The notes: generated from the sequence alone by a model not told the origin. 64,000 nucleotides of DNA from Sphaerimonospora thailandensis (GCF_016863115.1 NZ_BOOG01000031.1:1-64000); one strand, 5' to 3'; shown: positions 8,971 to 18,314, numbered from the stretch's first letter. A program made the numbers and translations.

Positions 8971-9488
8971 CGTCCGGTACCTCCGTATACGACCGCCTCG
9001 ACCTGGTCGGCGTCGAGGTTGAATGCGCGGTGCGCGGCGGCGACGGCGGTGTCCACGTCGTCCAGGTCCACGATCACCGAGATGCGGATCTCCGAGGTGG
9101 AGATCATTTCGATGTTCACGCCGGCGTCGGCCAGCGCGCCGAAGAACTTCGCCGTGACACCGGGGTGCGACCGCATCCCCGCCCCGATCAGGGAGACCTT
9201 GCCGATCTGGTCGTCGTACAGCAGCGACTCGAAGGCCACCTGGTTCTGGATCTTCTTCAGTGCCGTGAGAGCGGCCTGACTGTCGCTGGACGGGAGCGTG
9301 AACGAGATGTCCGTACGGCTGGTCGCCGCGGCCGACACGTTCTGCACGATCATATCGATGTTGATCTCGGCGTCGGCCAGGGTTCTGAAGATGGCGGCAG
9401 CCTCGCCGACCTTGTCGGGCACCCCGACCACAGTGATCTTGGCCTCGCTCCGGTCGTGGGCGACTCCGGAGATGATGGGCTGCTCCAT
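8967..9488 (-). CDS. Aspartate kinase beta subunit from an internal start
   Basis: ATG 9488 lies in frame inside lysC, 8 bases after a Shine-Dalgarno-like GAAGGA. Translation from it gives 173 residues beginning [17 protein letters not shown], which are the two regulatory ACT domains. In Corynebacterium glutamicum the same position (MEEAV...) starts a 172-residue beta subunit of an alpha2beta2 enzyme (known). That it is used here is inference from the matching position, length and ribosome-binding site. Confidence 0.6.
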   Translation of the reverse strand: MEQPIISGVAHDRSEAKITVVGVPDKVGEAAAIFRTLADAEINIDMIVQNVSAAATSRTDISFTLPSSDSQAALTALKKIQNQVAFESLLYDDQIGKVSLIGAGMRSHPGVTAKFFGALADAGVNIEMISTSEIRISVIVDLDDVDTAVAAAHRAFNLDADQVEAVVYGGTGR

Positions 9489-10241
9489 CTCGGTTCCTTC
9501 GGTATTGGGGTCGGACACGACCCAGGTGCCTTGCCTGGTGCTGAACGAGCTTCTGACGTGGATGGGCAGGCCGAACCGGCGGGCGTACTCCACGCAGCGC
9601 AGATGCAGGATCTTGGCCCCGCACGCGGCCATCTCCATCGCCTCGTCGTAGGAGATGCGCGGGATCTGCTGGGCGGCCGGCACGATGCGGGGGTCGGCGG
9701 TGAAAATGCCGTCCACATCGGTGTAGATCTCGCACACATCCGCCTCGAGCGCGGCGGCGAGCGCGACGGCCGTGGTGTCGGATCCGCCCCGGCCCAGCGT
9801 CGTTATGTCTCTTGTGTTCTGGGAGACACCCTGGAAGCCCGCCACGATCGCGATCTGGCCGACGTCCAGCGCCTCGCGGATGCGACCGGGCGTCACGTCG
9901 ATGATGCGCGCCCTGCCGTGGGTCGAGTCGGTGATGACGCCAGCCTGGGAGCCGGTGAAGCTGCGCGCCTCGTGGCCCAGGTTGGCGATGGCCATCGCGA
10001 GCAGCGCCATCGAGATGCGTTCGCCGGCGGTCAGCAGCATGTCCAGCTCGCGCCCCGGAGGCAGCGGCGACACCTGCTGGGCCAGTTCCAGCAGCTCGTC
10101 AGTGGTGTCGCCCATCGCGGACACGACCACCACGACCTCGTTGCCGGCTTTTTTCGTCGTGACGATCCGTTGCGCGACCCGCTTGATGCAGGCCGCGTCC
10201 GCCACCGACGAACCACCGTATTTCTGGACAACGAGCGCCAC
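8967..10241 (-). CDS. lysC: Aspartate kinase, alpha subunit
   Basis: 424 residues from GTG 10241; a TTG four codons upstream (10253) is possible, but [12 protein letters not shown] is the usual N-terminus. The kinase domain starts with KYGGSSVAD, and two ACT domains fill the C-terminal third, where lysine/threonine feedback acts. It phosphorylates aspartate, the first step of the aspartate family pathway, and is followed directly by asd with a 4-bp overlap. The gene also contains an internal start that would make a separate beta subunit (see next entry). Confidence 0.95.
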   Translation of the reverse strand: MALVVQKYGGSSVADAACIKRVAQRIVTTKKAGNEVVVVVSAMGDTTDELLELAQQVSPLPPGRELDMLLTAGERISMALLAMAIANLGHEARSFTGSQAGVITDSTHGRARIIDVTPGRIREALDVGQIAIVAGFQGVSQNTRDITTLGRGGSDTTAVALAAALEADVCEIYTDVDGIFTADPRIVPAAQQIPRISYDEAMEMAACGAKILHLRCVEYARRFGLPIHVRSSFSTRQGTWVVSDPNTEGTEMEQPIISGVAHDRSEAKITVVGVPDKVGEAAAIFRTLADAEINIDMIVQNVSAAATSRTDISFTLPSSDSQAALTALKKIQNQVAFESLLYDDQIGKVSLIGAGMRSHPGVTAKFFGALADAGVNIEMISTSEIRISVIVDLDDVDTAVAAAHRAFNLDADQVEAVVYGGTGR

Positions 10242-10352
10242 TGGAGTCTCCAACGAATCAGGACGTGGAGCTCACAGTGTACTTGGGGTGCATTCTGACA
10301 AGCCGAGGCGGACCAATATGTGGACGGCGATGGGGACGGCGATGTGGACGGC

Positions 10353-10883
10353 TCAGACGGTGGTGCTCTCCTCGACCACGTCGAGACGGGTGTGTGCGAC
10401 CAGGGCGTGCAGGGCGCGCAGCGCCGCTCCGGCGTGGTTTCCCCAGGTGTTGAAATACGAGTACTGCCACCACCACAGCGCCTCCAGCGGCCGGCCGGCC
10501 CGGTAGTGCCGCAGCCCGTGGATCAGGTCGGCCGCCACCGCCGTGAGATCGTCCGACAGCCGGTACGGCGTGACCGCCGTGTCCTTGTACGGATCGAACA
10601 CCTCGGCGTAGTCGTCCACCGGGCCCAGCCGTACGGCGAGAGCCGTACGAAGGGGATCGATGTCGGGGTCCTCGCCCAACGGCGGCTCAAAGTTGCCCTG
10701 CAGGATCACGTCCTGCACGGCCCCGAGCTGGGTGCCCGCGAGACTGACCTGGGCCACCTCCACCAGCAGCAACGGCAGGATCGCGTCGCCGCCCTCACCG
10801 CCCGCCAGGCGGGTCAGGCCGTCGATGTAGTTCTGCGCGTGCCCGGCGACCCGTGCGGCCAGATCGTTCCACTCGTCAGACAT
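10353..10883 (-). CDS. DUF5063 domain-containing protein
   Basis: 176 residues from ATG 10883, overlapping the end of recR by 8 bp, which indicates co-transcription and coupling. The sequence is soluble and acidic, with WW/aromatic stretches ([19 protein letters not shown]) typical of the actinobacterial DUF5063 proteins found after recR. The function is unknown; conserved placement after ybaB-recR hints at a link to recombination or repair, which is only guilt by association. Confidence 0.75.
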   Translation of the reverse strand: MSDEWNDLAARVAGHAQNYIDGLTRLAGGEGGDAILPLLLVEVAQVSLAGTQLGAVQDVILQGNFEPPLGEDPDIDPLRTALAVRLGPVDDYAEVFDPYKDTAVTPYRLSDDLTAVAADLIHGLRHYRAGRPLEALWWWQYSYFNTWGNHAGAALRALHALVAHTRLDVVEESTTV

Positions 10884-11475
10884 CCAGCAGCCTCCGTCCT
10901 TCGAAAGCGCGGCCCAGGGTGACCTCGTCCGCGTACTCGAGGTCACCGCCCACCGGCAGGCCGCTGGCCAGTCGTGTCACTTTCAACCCCATGGGCTTGA
11001 CGAGCCTGGCCAGGTAGGTGGCCGTCGCCTCGCCCTCGAGGTTCGGATCGGTCGCGAGAATCAACTCTGTCACCTGGCCGTCGGCCAGCCGCGCCATCAG
11101 CTCGCGAATCTTCAGGTCGTCCGGACCGATGCCGTCGATCGGACTGATCGCCCCGCCGAGCACGTGATAGCGGCCACGGAACTCGCGGGTCTTCTCGATC
11201 GCCACGACGTCCTTCGACTCCTCGACCACGCAGATCACCTGCGGGTCGCGCCGGGGATCTCGGCAGATCCGGCACTCGTCCTCCGCCGCGACATTGCCGC
11301 AGATCCGGCAGAAACGGACCTTCTCCTTGACCTCGAGCAGCGCGTGCGCCAGCCGCTTCACGTCCGCCGGATCGGCGGCGAGCACGTGGAACGCGATGCG
11401 CTGCGCGCTCTTGGGACCGACGCCGGGCAGCAGCCCCAGCTCGTCGATCAGATTCTGGACGACCCCCTCATACAT
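10876..11475 (-). CDS. recR: Recombination mediator protein RecR
   Basis: 199 residues, the normal RecR length. An N-terminal helix-hairpin-helix ([14 protein letters not shown]) is followed by a four-cysteine zinc finger (C56, C59, C68, C71), then the Toprim domain with [12 protein letters not shown], and a C-terminal Walker-B-like segment ([10 protein letters not shown]). RecR works with RecO to load RecA at gaps. ATG 11475 begins 2 bp after the ybaB stop. Confidence 0.95.
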   Translation of the reverse strand: MYEGVVQNLIDELGLLPGVGPKSAQRIAFHVLAADPADVKRLAHALLEVKEKVRFCRICGNVAAEDECRICRDPRRDPQVICVVEESKDVVAIEKTREFRGRYHVLGGAISPIDGIGPDDLKIRELMARLADGQVTELILATDPNLEGEATATYLARLVKPMGLKVTRLASGLPVGGDLEYADEVTLGRAFEGRRLLDV

Positions 11476-11477
11476 GG

Positions 11478-11825
11478 CTAGAACCCCGGCAGCTGGCCGA
11501 GGCCGCCTCCGAGTCCCTGCGCGAGCGGACCGAGCTTCTCCTCCTGCAGGTCGGCCGCGGCGCGCACTGCGTCCCGGACCGCCGCCAGAACGAGATCGGC
11601 GACCGTCTCGGCGCTCTCCTGCGGGTCGTCGACGTCGATGGCCGACGGACTGATCTCCAGTTCGAGCAGCTCGCCGCTCCCGTTCACGGTCGCGACGACG
11701 AGGCCGCCTCCGGCGCTTCCCTCGATCTCGGCATCGCTGAGCTCCTGCTGCGCGGTGACGAGCTGCTGCTGCATCAGCTGAGCCTGCTCCAGCAACTGCT
11801 GGAGGTTGACATCCCCTGGATTCAC
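11478..11825 (-). CDS. YbaB/EbfC family nucleoid-associated protein
   Basis: 115 residues from GTG 11825. It is typical of YbaB/EbfC: the N-terminal coiled-coil with [16 protein letters not shown] and ISPSAID in the middle, ending in a Gly-rich tail ([12 protein letters not shown]). The family forms DNA-binding tweezers-like dimers. GAGGGAG lies upstream of the start. The order dnaX-ybaB-recR is conserved across bacteria, and a 2-bp gap to recR implies one transcript. Confidence 0.9.
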   Translation of the reverse strand: MNPGDVNLQQLLEQAQLMQQQLVTAQQELSDAEIEGSAGGGLVVATVNGSGELLELEISPSAIDVDDPQESAETVADLVLAAVRDAVRAAADLQEEKLGPLAQGLGGGLGQLPGF

Positions 11826-11972
11826 GATCGTGTGCTCCCTCAGCGTCCAGCGACATGTTCGTCGCGATGAGCCTACGGTGTCCACCGCCGTTCCGACACC
11901 GGTGTGCGCACGTGTTCCCGGCGATCGGATCGCGTACGACAGGCCTGTGCGCCCGCTCGGCCCTTCACCGCC

Positions 11973-14315
11973 TCAGGAGTGGTCGATCTCCTCGATGATC
12001 TGGCCGCCGAGCTCCCGCTGGACCAGGGCCAGGCCGGTGAGATCGCTCACGTCGGCGTCGGCGTCGTTGACCGGATCGACGTCGTCGAGATCGGCGCCCG
12101 GCCGGTTCCGGCCGGGCACGGCGTCCGGCCATGCCTGGCGCGGCCTGCTCTGAGCCGCGGCCCTGGCGGCGGATCTGGCCGCCGAGCCGGACCGGGAGGG
12201 CGTCGCCGGCCGGTTGAAGCCGTCCGACGACTCATCCGACGACTCACCCGATGACTCGGCCAGCGGCTCGTCCGGCCAGGTCTCGTCGGTCGTACGGGAC
12301 TCGCCGTCGGTCCTGGATCCGTCGCCCGCGGCGGCGCGCCTGTCCTGGCCGTCGCTCACTCCGCCACTCACTCCGCCACCCGTTCCACCGCCCGGTCCTC
12401 CGCTCGGGCCGCCGGGCGCTCCCGCCTGGCCGTCCCAGCCCGGTGCGCCGACCGGCGAGCGGCCGACGCCACCGGACGCCGCCGACGATCGAACGGCACT
12501 GCCGGCACCCTGCGTCCCCTGCGTCCCCTGCGGCGCTGGAGGGCGCCGGTTCTGTGCGTGGGGGGCCTGAGAATGGGGAGCCTGAGGATGGGGAGCAGGG
12601 CCGCGCGCCGCGCCGGCGGGCCCGGAGCTGCCGACCACCACCTCGACCCGCCAACTTCCGCCGAGCACGTCGCCGAGGGCGGCAGCCACCAGCTCGTCGC
12701 GCTTGCCCTTGATGAAGCCCTGCACGTCGCCCGGCTTCTCGAAGCCGACGGTCACCACGTTGCCCTCGACGCCGAGCAGCCTGCCCTGGCAGAGGAGAAT
12801 CCACGCGACCTTCTGACGGCTCTTGATCGCTTCGAGCACCTGCGGCCACGCCTGCTGCACCGGTCCGTGCTGTCCACCGTGCTGTCCACCGTGCTGCGCC
12901 GGCTGCGCGCTCCCGGCGGGCGGAGCCGTACGGACGTCCGCGGCCGGAGCACCACCCGGCCGTGCGGGCGCGGGCCAGTCATCCGCCACGGGGGCGGGAG
13001 CCGTACGAGCTGCCGGCGGCTGGGCGGCGGACGGAGGCTGCGCCGCGACCGGCACCGCGACCGGCTGTGGGGCAACCGGCTGTGGGGCAACCGGCTGTGG
13101 GGCGGCGTCAGGAGTCGCGACAGGTGCCGCGGGTGCGGCCACGGCGGCGGGCACACCGCGTTCCATCCGCTCCAGCCGTTCGAGCCGGGCCAGTAGCGCC
13201 AACTCGCCCTGATCGGCCGCGGGCAGCAGCACCCGGGCGCACATCAACTCGAGCAGCAGCCGGGGGGAGGTGGCCCCGCGCATCTCGGTCAGCCCCGCGT
13301 TGAACACCTCGGCCGCCCGGGTCAGCTCGGCCGATCCCATGGACGCGGCCTGCGTCTGCAGACGTTCCAGTTCGTCAGCCGGCCGATCGAGCAGCCCACT
13401 GGACGACGCCTCCGGCACGTTGGCGAGGATCACCAGGTCGCGGAGGCGCTCCAGCAGGTCCGTCGCGAAGCGGCGGGGGTCGTGACCGCCCTCGATCACC
13501 CGGTTGACCGTGTGGAACACCTGCGCGCCGTCACGCCGGGCGAACGCGCCGACCACCTCGTCGAGCAGATCTCCGTCCGTGTAGCCGAGCAGCGAAACGG
13601 CACGCTGGTAGGTGATGCCCGCCTCGTCCGCGCCGGCGAGGAGCTGATCGAGGATCGACAGCGAGTCGCGGGCCGATCCGGCGCCCGCACGGACCACGAG
13701 CGGCAGTGCGGCCGGTTCGTACGGCACGGACTCCGACTCGAGGATCTCCTCCATGAGCTGCCGGAGCGTGGCGGGCGGCATGAGCCGGAAGGGATAGTGG
13801 TGGGTCCGGGACTTGATCGTCCCGATGACCTTCTCCGGTTCGGTGGTGGCGAAGACGAACTTGAGGTGCGGCGGAGGCTCCTCGACGAGTTTCAGCAGCG
13901 CGTTGAAGCCCTCACGGGTGACCATGTGGGCCTCGTCGATGATGTAGATCTTGAAGCGGGCCGCGACCGGGGCGAAGAAGGCCCGCTCCCGCAGATCCCG
14001 CGCGTCGTCGACGCCGCCGTGTGAGGCCGCGTCGATCTCGATCACGTCGAGGTGGCCCGGCCCGGTGGGAGCGAGGGCGACGCATGACTCGCACTCGCCG
14101 CACGGATCGGGTGTCGGCCCCTTCTCGCAGTTGAGGGAGCGAGCGAGGATGCGGGCACTGGAGGTTTTGCCGCAACCACGCGGACCGCTGAACAGGTAGG
14201 CGTGGTTGACGCGACCGCTCCGCAGCGCCTGACGCAGCGGCTCTGTGACGTGTTCCTGCCCCTTGACCTCGGCGAACGTCCCGGGCCTGTACTTGCGGTA
14301 CAGCGCAAGACTCAT
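11973..14315 (-). CDS. dnaX: DNA polymerase III subunit gamma/tau
   Basis: 780 residues from ATG 14315, preceded by GGAGAC. AAA+ clamp-loader ATPase: Walker A GPRGCGKTS (44-52), zinc-binding cysteines C63, C72, C75 and C78, IIDEAH Walker B, and the sensor-1 segment FVFATTEPEK. From about residue 400 the chain is low-complexity Pro/Ala/Gln with tandem PQPVA and GGQH repeats, then a tau-like C-terminal domain and an acidic, Ser-rich tail. No slippery A-rich site for a programmed gamma frameshift was seen, so probably only tau is made. The SRP RNA gene lies just upstream on the same strand. Confidence 0.95.
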   Translation of the reverse strand: MSLALYRKYRPGTFAEVKGQEHVTEPLRQALRSGRVNHAYLFSGPRGCGKTSSARILARSLNCEKGPTPDPCGECESCVALAPTGPGHLDVIEIDAASHGGVDDARDLRERAFFAPVAARFKIYIIDEAHMVTREGFNALLKLVEEPPPHLKFVFATTEPEKVIGTIKSRTHHYPFRLMPPATLRQLMEEILESESVPYEPAALPLVVRAGAGSARDSLSILDQLLAGADEAGITYQRAVSLLGYTDGDLLDEVVGAFARRDGAQVFHTVNRVIEGGHDPRRFATDLLERLRDLVILANVPEASSSGLLDRPADELERLQTQAASMGSAELTRAAEVFNAGLTEMRGATSPRLLLELMCARVLLPAADQGELALLARLERLERMERGVPAAVAAPAAPVATPDAAPQPVAPQPVAPQPVAVPVAAQPPSAAQPPAARTAPAPVADDWPAPARPGGAPAADVRTAPPAGSAQPAQHGGQHGGQHGPVQQAWPQVLEAIKSRQKVAWILLCQGRLLGVEGNVVTVGFEKPGDVQGFIKGKRDELVAAALGDVLGGSWRVEVVVGSSGPAGAARGPAPHPQAPHSQAPHAQNRRPPAPQGTQGTQGAGSAVRSSAASGGVGRSPVGAPGWDGQAGAPGGPSGGPGGGTGGGVSGGVSDGQDRRAAAGDGSRTDGESRTTDETWPDEPLAESSGESSDESSDGFNRPATPSRSGSAARSAARAAAQSRPRQAWPDAVPGRNRPGADLDDVDPVNDADADVSDLTGLALVQRELGGQIIEEIDHS

Positions 14316-14374
14316 GCCGTCTCCTCGGGGGTAGACCCGGCGGGCGTTTCCGCTGACTGGTTCCGCCAACTGAA

Positions 14375-14463
14375 GAACCCCTCGCACACCCGCCAGAGCC
14401 CGCTTATCCTTGCTGCCTTCCGGCCCTGGGGAGGTTCACAGGATGACGCCGCGCGAGGGGTCC
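14375..14463 (-). ncRNA. ffs: Signal recognition particle RNA, small bacterial (4.5S) type
   Basis: Read on the minus strand, the conserved SRP domain IV core GGGCCGGAAGGCAGCAAGG is present. It is enclosed by a long hairpin: the 5' arm starts GGACCCCTCGCGC near 14463 and pairs with GTGCGAGGGGTTC near 14375. The size (about 89 nt) fits the short SRP RNA without Alu domain. It lies upstream of dnaX, a common actinobacterial arrangement. It binds Ffh for co-translational membrane targeting. Exact ends are estimated from the pairing. Confidence 0.9.
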
Positions 14464-14561
14464 TTCGACAGTCTAACCACTCCGGGAGGATGCGCGGACC
14501 GCGAAAGTCACGGTCACGTCACCGGTCCACACACCCCGGAAAGTCCGCTAAGCTTTTCGGC

Positions 14562-14647
14562 GGAGGATTCGCCTAGTTGGCCTAGGGCGCACGCTTGGAA
14601 AGCGTGTTGGGGGCAACCCCTCGCGAGTTCGAATCTCGCATCCTCCG
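14562..14647 (+). tRNA. tRNA-Ser (anticodon GGA)
   Basis: 86 nt with acceptor pairing GGAGGAT/ATCCTCC and discriminator G. The anticodon stem-loop ACGCTTGGAAAGCGT reads GGA, and the long variable arm (GTTGGGGGCAACCCC) marks a class II tRNA. The T loop is GTTCGAATC. The 3' CCA is not encoded. It decodes UCC/UCU. Confidence 0.95.
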
Positions 14648-14668
14648 CGCTTGGTTGAGCAGCAAGAA

Positions 14669-14706
14669 CACGAAGGGCCCGGACAGATCCAGCCGGGCCC
14701 TTCGTG
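14669..14706. terminator. Intrinsic terminator after tRNA-Ser
   Basis: Perfect 14-bp inverted repeat CACGAAGGGCCCGG / CCGGGCCCTTCGTG with a 10-nt loop, 21 bp after the tRNA. There is no strong T-tract, as is normal in high-GC actinomycetes. Confidence 0.85.
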
Positions 14707-14788
14707 CGTCTCCGTCTCGGGTTCCCCACAACCATGCCCAGAGCTTCCATCCTTGCCCGTTCAGACTATGGCAAGTATGGTCTCGAGT

Positions 14789-15067
14789 ATGGCAACCAAG
14801 AAGGTGACAGTCACCATTCCCGAGGAACTCCTGGAGGAGATCCGCTCGGATGCGGCCGAGCGCGGGCTCTCTGCCTATGTCGCAGAGGCACTCCGGTACA
14901 AGCGCGACCGCGACCGGCTTCGGGAACTAGTCGTCTGGCTAGAGGAAGAGCACGGACCAGTCACCGCAGATGAGCGCTCAGCCGCATACCGAGAACTCGA
15001 TGACCTTGACGCGGAGCACGCGCGACGCCGCGCCGCTCAGAGCAAGCGCGGCGGAGCGGCAGCGTGA
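14789..15067 (+). CDS. VapB-type ribbon-helix-helix antitoxin
   Basis: 92 residues from ATG 14789. The N-terminus KKVTVTIPEELLEEIRSDA is a beta-strand plus helix like CopG/MetJ ribbon-helix-helix proteins, followed by a charged C-terminal helix that would neutralise the toxin. Two in-frame ATGs lie upstream (14768, 14777), but TATGGT seven bases before 14789 fits a leaderless start, so this one is preferred. The stop overlaps the toxin start by 4 bp (GTGA). The pair sits just behind tRNA-Ser and its terminator. Confidence 0.75.
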   Translation: MATKKVTVTIPEELLEEIRSDAAERGLSAYVAEALRYKRDRDRLRELVVWLEEEHGPVTADERSAAYRELDDLDAEHARRRAAQSKRGGAAA

Positions 15068-15483
15068 GGAATCGCGGTGGGGAAGCCATGCAGCTCCGTG
15101 TCTTTGTGCTGGACAGCGAGGCACTGTCGCTCGCTGTCCGCGGCGACCGGATGATGATTGCCAGACTCGACCTTGCCGCGCGAGGCGAAGCCGAGGTCGT
15201 GACCTCACCTATGACGGTGGTGGAGGCGCACGACGGCAGGACCACAGAACAGCGCTGGGACTGGGTACTGTCGCGTGTGAACGTGGCCGAGCTGGGAAAG
15301 GCGGAGGCGCGACAGGCTCGCCGGATCCTCGCCGATGTTGGCCTGCACGGCCATAAGTACGCCATCGACGCCATGCTCGCCGTCGTAGCGCGGCGTCAGA
15401 GAGGCCAAGTCACGGTGTTCACCTCTGACATCGACGATCTCGAGAAGCTCGTGCCGGATCACATCGCCATCAGGAAGGTCTGA
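15064..15483 (+). CDS. PIN-domain toxin, VapC-like ribonuclease
   Basis: 139 residues from GTG 15064; ATG 15088 has a better ribosome-binding site (GGGGA, 6 bases) and would give 131. PIN-type acidic residues are visible: Asp in FVLDSEALS near the N-terminus, Glu in TVVEAH, Asp in YAIDAMLAV and Asp in FTSDIDDLEKL, in the order expected for the Mg-dependent RNase site. VapC toxins cut tRNA or rRNA when the antitoxin is degraded. The 4-bp overlap with the antitoxin gene supports a toxin-antitoxin operon. The RNA target is unknown. Confidence 0.75.
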   Translation: MRNRGGEAMQLRVFVLDSEALSLAVRGDRMMIARLDLAARGEAEVVTSPMTVVEAHDGRTTEQRWDWVLSRVNVAELGKAEARQARRILADVGLHGHKYAIDAMLAVVARRQRGQVTVFTSDIDDLEKLVPDHIAIRKV

Positions 15484-15519
15484 CAGTCGCAGTCTGTCGG
15501 CGGGCATGTGCGTCGTGGT

Positions 15520-15666
15520 TCAGCGTCGTGGTTCAGCGTCCTGGAGGCCATCGCCCTCCTCGGCGAACACCTCGTCGAAGAGTTGGCGTGCCCTGTCCAG
15601 CGCCTCTGCCGAGATTGGTCCGTTCCGCCGCTCGTAGTCGGCAAGGTATTCATCCACGATCGACAT
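15520..15666 (-). pseudogene. Possible remnant of a second antitoxin gene
   Basis: On the minus strand a 48-residue frame from ATG 15666 reads SIVDEYLADYERRNGPI followed by a charged helix, DRARQLFDEVFAEEG. This is the pattern of the C-terminal half of ribbon-helix-helix antitoxins, comparable to LSAYVAEAL...LEEEHGPVTADE in the VapB gene next door. No N-terminal DNA-binding part or partner toxin is present, and upstream the frame runs into the end of the mannosyltransferase gene, so it is probably a truncated relic. It could be chance. Confidence 0.35.
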
Positions 15667-15674
15667 TCTGACGG

Positions 15675-17249
15675 TCAGATCCAGCTGCGCAAGAACATCC
15701 GGCTCAGCCACTCGGAGTACGTCAGCGGCTCGGCGGAGAGGATGGGCGAAATCCACCAGAAGTTCACCAGCGCCAGCAGCGCGAACGCACCCACCAAGGT
15801 GACACCGACCGTGCGCCGCTCCGAGGAGGCCCCGTTCGTGCCCATGATCAGACCGCAGGACAGGACGATGGCCAGGATCATGAAGGGCAGCACGGGAAGC
15901 ATGTAGAACAGGTACATCGTGCGGTGGTCGGCGATCGCGTAGTAGAACCACGGCAGCCACCCCATGCCGTACGCCAGGAGCACGGCTCCGGCCCGCCAGT
16001 CACGCGCCGCGAGATACCAGCCGATCATGGCGGCGAGCGCGGGCAGCGCCGCGTACCAGATGAGGGGGGTGCCGGCGCCGACGATCGACGAGAAGCATTC
16101 GTCCGCGCCGCACCCAGCGGTGGTCTTCTCGTAGAAGAACGCCGCGGGCCGCAGCAGCAGTGGCCAGGTCCACGGATCGGACTGGTAGTCGTGGTGGGTG
16201 CTCAGCCCCGTATGGGAGCCGAGCAGCTGGAGTTGGTAGGTGACCAGCGAGCGCAGCGAGTCGATGAGGAACGACCGCCCGGGTGACGTGGCCCCGTCCC
16301 AGTCGCGGCCCCATCCTCCGGCCGTGGCCAGCCAGCCGCCGAACGACGCGACATAGACGACGATCGGCACGACCCCCAGCCACGCGGCTCCGAGGGGCCA
16401 GTCCAGCCGCGCCGCCTCCAGGCGGCGCAGGCCCACCGCCCGCCGGGCGCCGGCATCCCAGACGAGCGTCATGACCCCGAAGGCCAGGATGAAGAACAGG
16501 CCCGTCCACTTCGTCGCCAGCGCCGCCCCCAGGCAGAGACCGGCGGCCAGGCGCCACGGCCGCAGGCCCAGCCGCGGCCCGGTCGGCGTGGCGGCCGCGG
16601 CGTGCCACTCCACCAGTCGCTCCCGGACCCGCTCCCGGTCCACCAGCAGACAGGCGAATCCGGCCAGCACCCAGAACATCAGGAAGATGTCCAGCAGTGC
16701 CGTACGGGAGAGCACGAAGTGCAGGCCGTCCAGGGCGAGCAGGAAGCCCGCGAGGCAGCCGAGCAGCGTCGAGCGGGTCATCCGGCGGGCCACCCGGGCG
16801 AGGATGAGCACGGACATGGTGCCGACGAGCGCGGGCATGAACCGCCAGCCGAACGGGGTCAGGCCGAACAGCCATTCCCCCACGCCGATCATCCAGTTGC
16901 CGAGGGGCGGATGCATGGCGTAGACCGCGCAGTCCTGGACGGTCTCGCAGGTCTTGAAGAGATGCTCGCTGCCGTGCAGCATCAGGCTGTCGGCGTCATC
17001 GACGAACTTCCGCTCGACACCATGGGTGATCAGCGAGAAGGCGTGCTTGGCGTAATAGGTCTCGTCGAAGACCACCGCATGCGGCGCGCCAAGGTGATAG
17101 AAGCGCAGAAACCCCCCGAACAACGCCACGACCAGGGGGCCGAGCCATCCCCATAGGGGATTGTCCGGCATCGGCGGCAGCAGTCGGTCTCGAACGGAAA
17201 GCGAAGCAGCGTACGGCTCCCGCGTCGCTGGAGAGGGGAGAAGCGACAC
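15675..17249 (-). CDS. Dolichyl/polyprenyl-phosphate-mannose protein mannosyltransferase (Pmt family)
   Basis: 524 residues with roughly 10-12 membrane helices. The N-terminal extracytoplasmic loop carries FDETYYAKHA, the DE motif of GT39 protein O-mannosyltransferases, and later AMHPPLGNW. It transfers mannose from polyprenyl-phosphate-mannose to secreted proteins at the membrane. GTG 17249 is preceded by TAGTAT with a 6-base gap, a leaderless-type arrangement. It is divergent from the metallopeptidase gene. Pmt is present in Streptomyces and mycobacteria (known). Confidence 0.9.
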   Translation of the reverse strand: MSLLPSPATREPYAASLSVRDRLLPPMPDNPLWGWLGPLVVALFGGFLRFYHLGAPHAVVFDETYYAKHAFSLITHGVERKFVDDADSLMLHGSEHLFKTCETVQDCAVYAMHPPLGNWMIGVGEWLFGLTPFGWRFMPALVGTMSVLILARVARRMTRSTLLGCLAGFLLALDGLHFVLSRTALLDIFLMFWVLAGFACLLVDRERVRERLVEWHAAAATPTGPRLGLRPWRLAAGLCLGAALATKWTGLFFILAFGVMTLVWDAGARRAVGLRRLEAARLDWPLGAAWLGVVPIVVYVASFGGWLATAGGWGRDWDGATSPGRSFLIDSLRSLVTYQLQLLGSHTGLSTHHDYQSDPWTWPLLLRPAAFFYEKTTAGCGADECFSSIVGAGTPLIWYAALPALAAMIGWYLAARDWRAGAVLLAYGMGWLPWFYYAIADHRTMYLFYMLPVLPFMILAIVLSCGLIMGTNGASSERRTVGVTLVGAFALLALVNFWWISPILSAEPLTYSEWLSRMFLRSWI

Positions 17250-17367
17250 TCCCGCATACTACGCATGAAGGGTACGACGGCGACTGATCTTGCGGATTCT
17301 GGGCAGGGCGGAATGGCGATGGCAACCGATCGCGCAAGTCAGCGCCCCAGCAGCGGGAGCGTCCCAG

Positions 17368-18225
17368 GTGGATTTCAATGACCGAGCGCGGCTCGACGCC
17401 TCACAGGTGGAGGACGTCGGAGGCAGATCCAGAGGCGGCGGCCTGGCCATCGGCGGCGGGGCGGCCGGCATCATCGCGCTCATCCTCGCCCTGGTCTTCG
17501 GGGTCGACCCCGCCGACATCCTCGGCGGCGGGGAGCCACAGCCGGGTGGGCTGCGACCCGGTACCGACCTGAGCCGGCAGTGCCAGACGGGCGCGGACGC
17601 CGACCAGTCCGAGAAATGCCGGGTCGTCGGGGTGGTCAACAGCATCCAGAAGTACTGGAAGGGCGAGGTCTCCAACTATCGCACCGCCAAGACCACCCTG
17701 TTCTCCGGCGGCGTCAACACCGGCTGCGGTTACGCCGACTCCTCTGTCGGCCCCTTCTACTGCCCGGCCGACAGACACGTCTATCTCGACCTGTCCTTCT
17801 TCGATCAGCTTCGGTCCCAGTTCGGCGCCGAGGGCGGCCCCTTCGCGCAGGCGTACGTGATCGGGCACGAGTACGGGCATCACGTGCAGAACCTGCTCGG
17901 CGTGATGGACCGGGCCGGCCAGGGCAGGGGTGCCACGAGCGGCTCCGTACGGCTAGAACTCCAGGCGGACTGCTACGCGGGCGTCTGGGCCGACAACGCC
18001 GTGAGCACCGGCCTCTACGCCCAGAGGTTCACCGACACCGACATCCGGCAGGCGCTCGACGCCGCGGCCGCCGTCGGAGACGACCGCATCCAGAAGCGGG
18101 CACGCGGCCGGATCGACCCGGAGGCGTTCACGCACGGCACGTCGGCGCAGCGGACGAAGTGGTTCAAGAGGGGCTACAAATCCGGCGACCCGTCCATGTG
18201 CGACACCTTCTCCGGCGGCATCTGA
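17368..18225 (+). CDS. Neutral zinc metallopeptidase, YpfJ family
   Basis: 285 residues from GTG 17368 (VDFNDRARLD), with GGGAGC upstream. The short cytoplasmic N-terminus is followed by one transmembrane helix (GGAAGIIALILALVFG), so the catalytic part is outside. Zinc motif HEYGHH at 167-172, with glutamates in the following ELQADCYAGVWA helix as third-ligand candidates. Members are annotated neutral zinc metallopeptidases of unknown substrate. An in-frame extension upstream of 17368 is poorly coding and was not used. Confidence 0.85.
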   Translation: MDFNDRARLDASQVEDVGGRSRGGGLAIGGGAAGIIALILALVFGVDPADILGGGEPQPGGLRPGTDLSRQCQTGADADQSEKCRVVGVVNSIQKYWKGEVSNYRTAKTTLFSGGVNTGCGYADSSVGPFYCPADRHVYLDLSFFDQLRSQFGAEGGPFAQAYVIGHEYGHHVQNLLGVMDRAGQGRGATSGSVRLELQADCYAGVWADNAVSTGLYAQRFTDTDIRQALDAAAAVGDDRIQKRARGRIDPEAFTHGTSAQRTKWFKRGYKSGDPSMCDTFSGGI

Positions 18226-18314
18226 CCCTGTCCCGGGCATCGCGGGCATCCCGGGCATGGCCATACGACAGGCTCGGGACCTCGTGGACGTGTCTCTCTC
18301 TTAAACTACATACC

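Noticed and set aside
10242-10352. Lysine riboswitch before lysC
   Set aside because: The gap is only about 110 bp, and no lysine-aptamer motifs are visible.
11973-14315. Programmed frameshift in dnaX
   Set aside because: No slippery A-run or matching hairpin was seen in the high-GC sequence.
14562-15483. Genomic island with att sites at tRNA-Ser
   Set aside because: No second copy of the tRNA 3' end and no integrase in the region.
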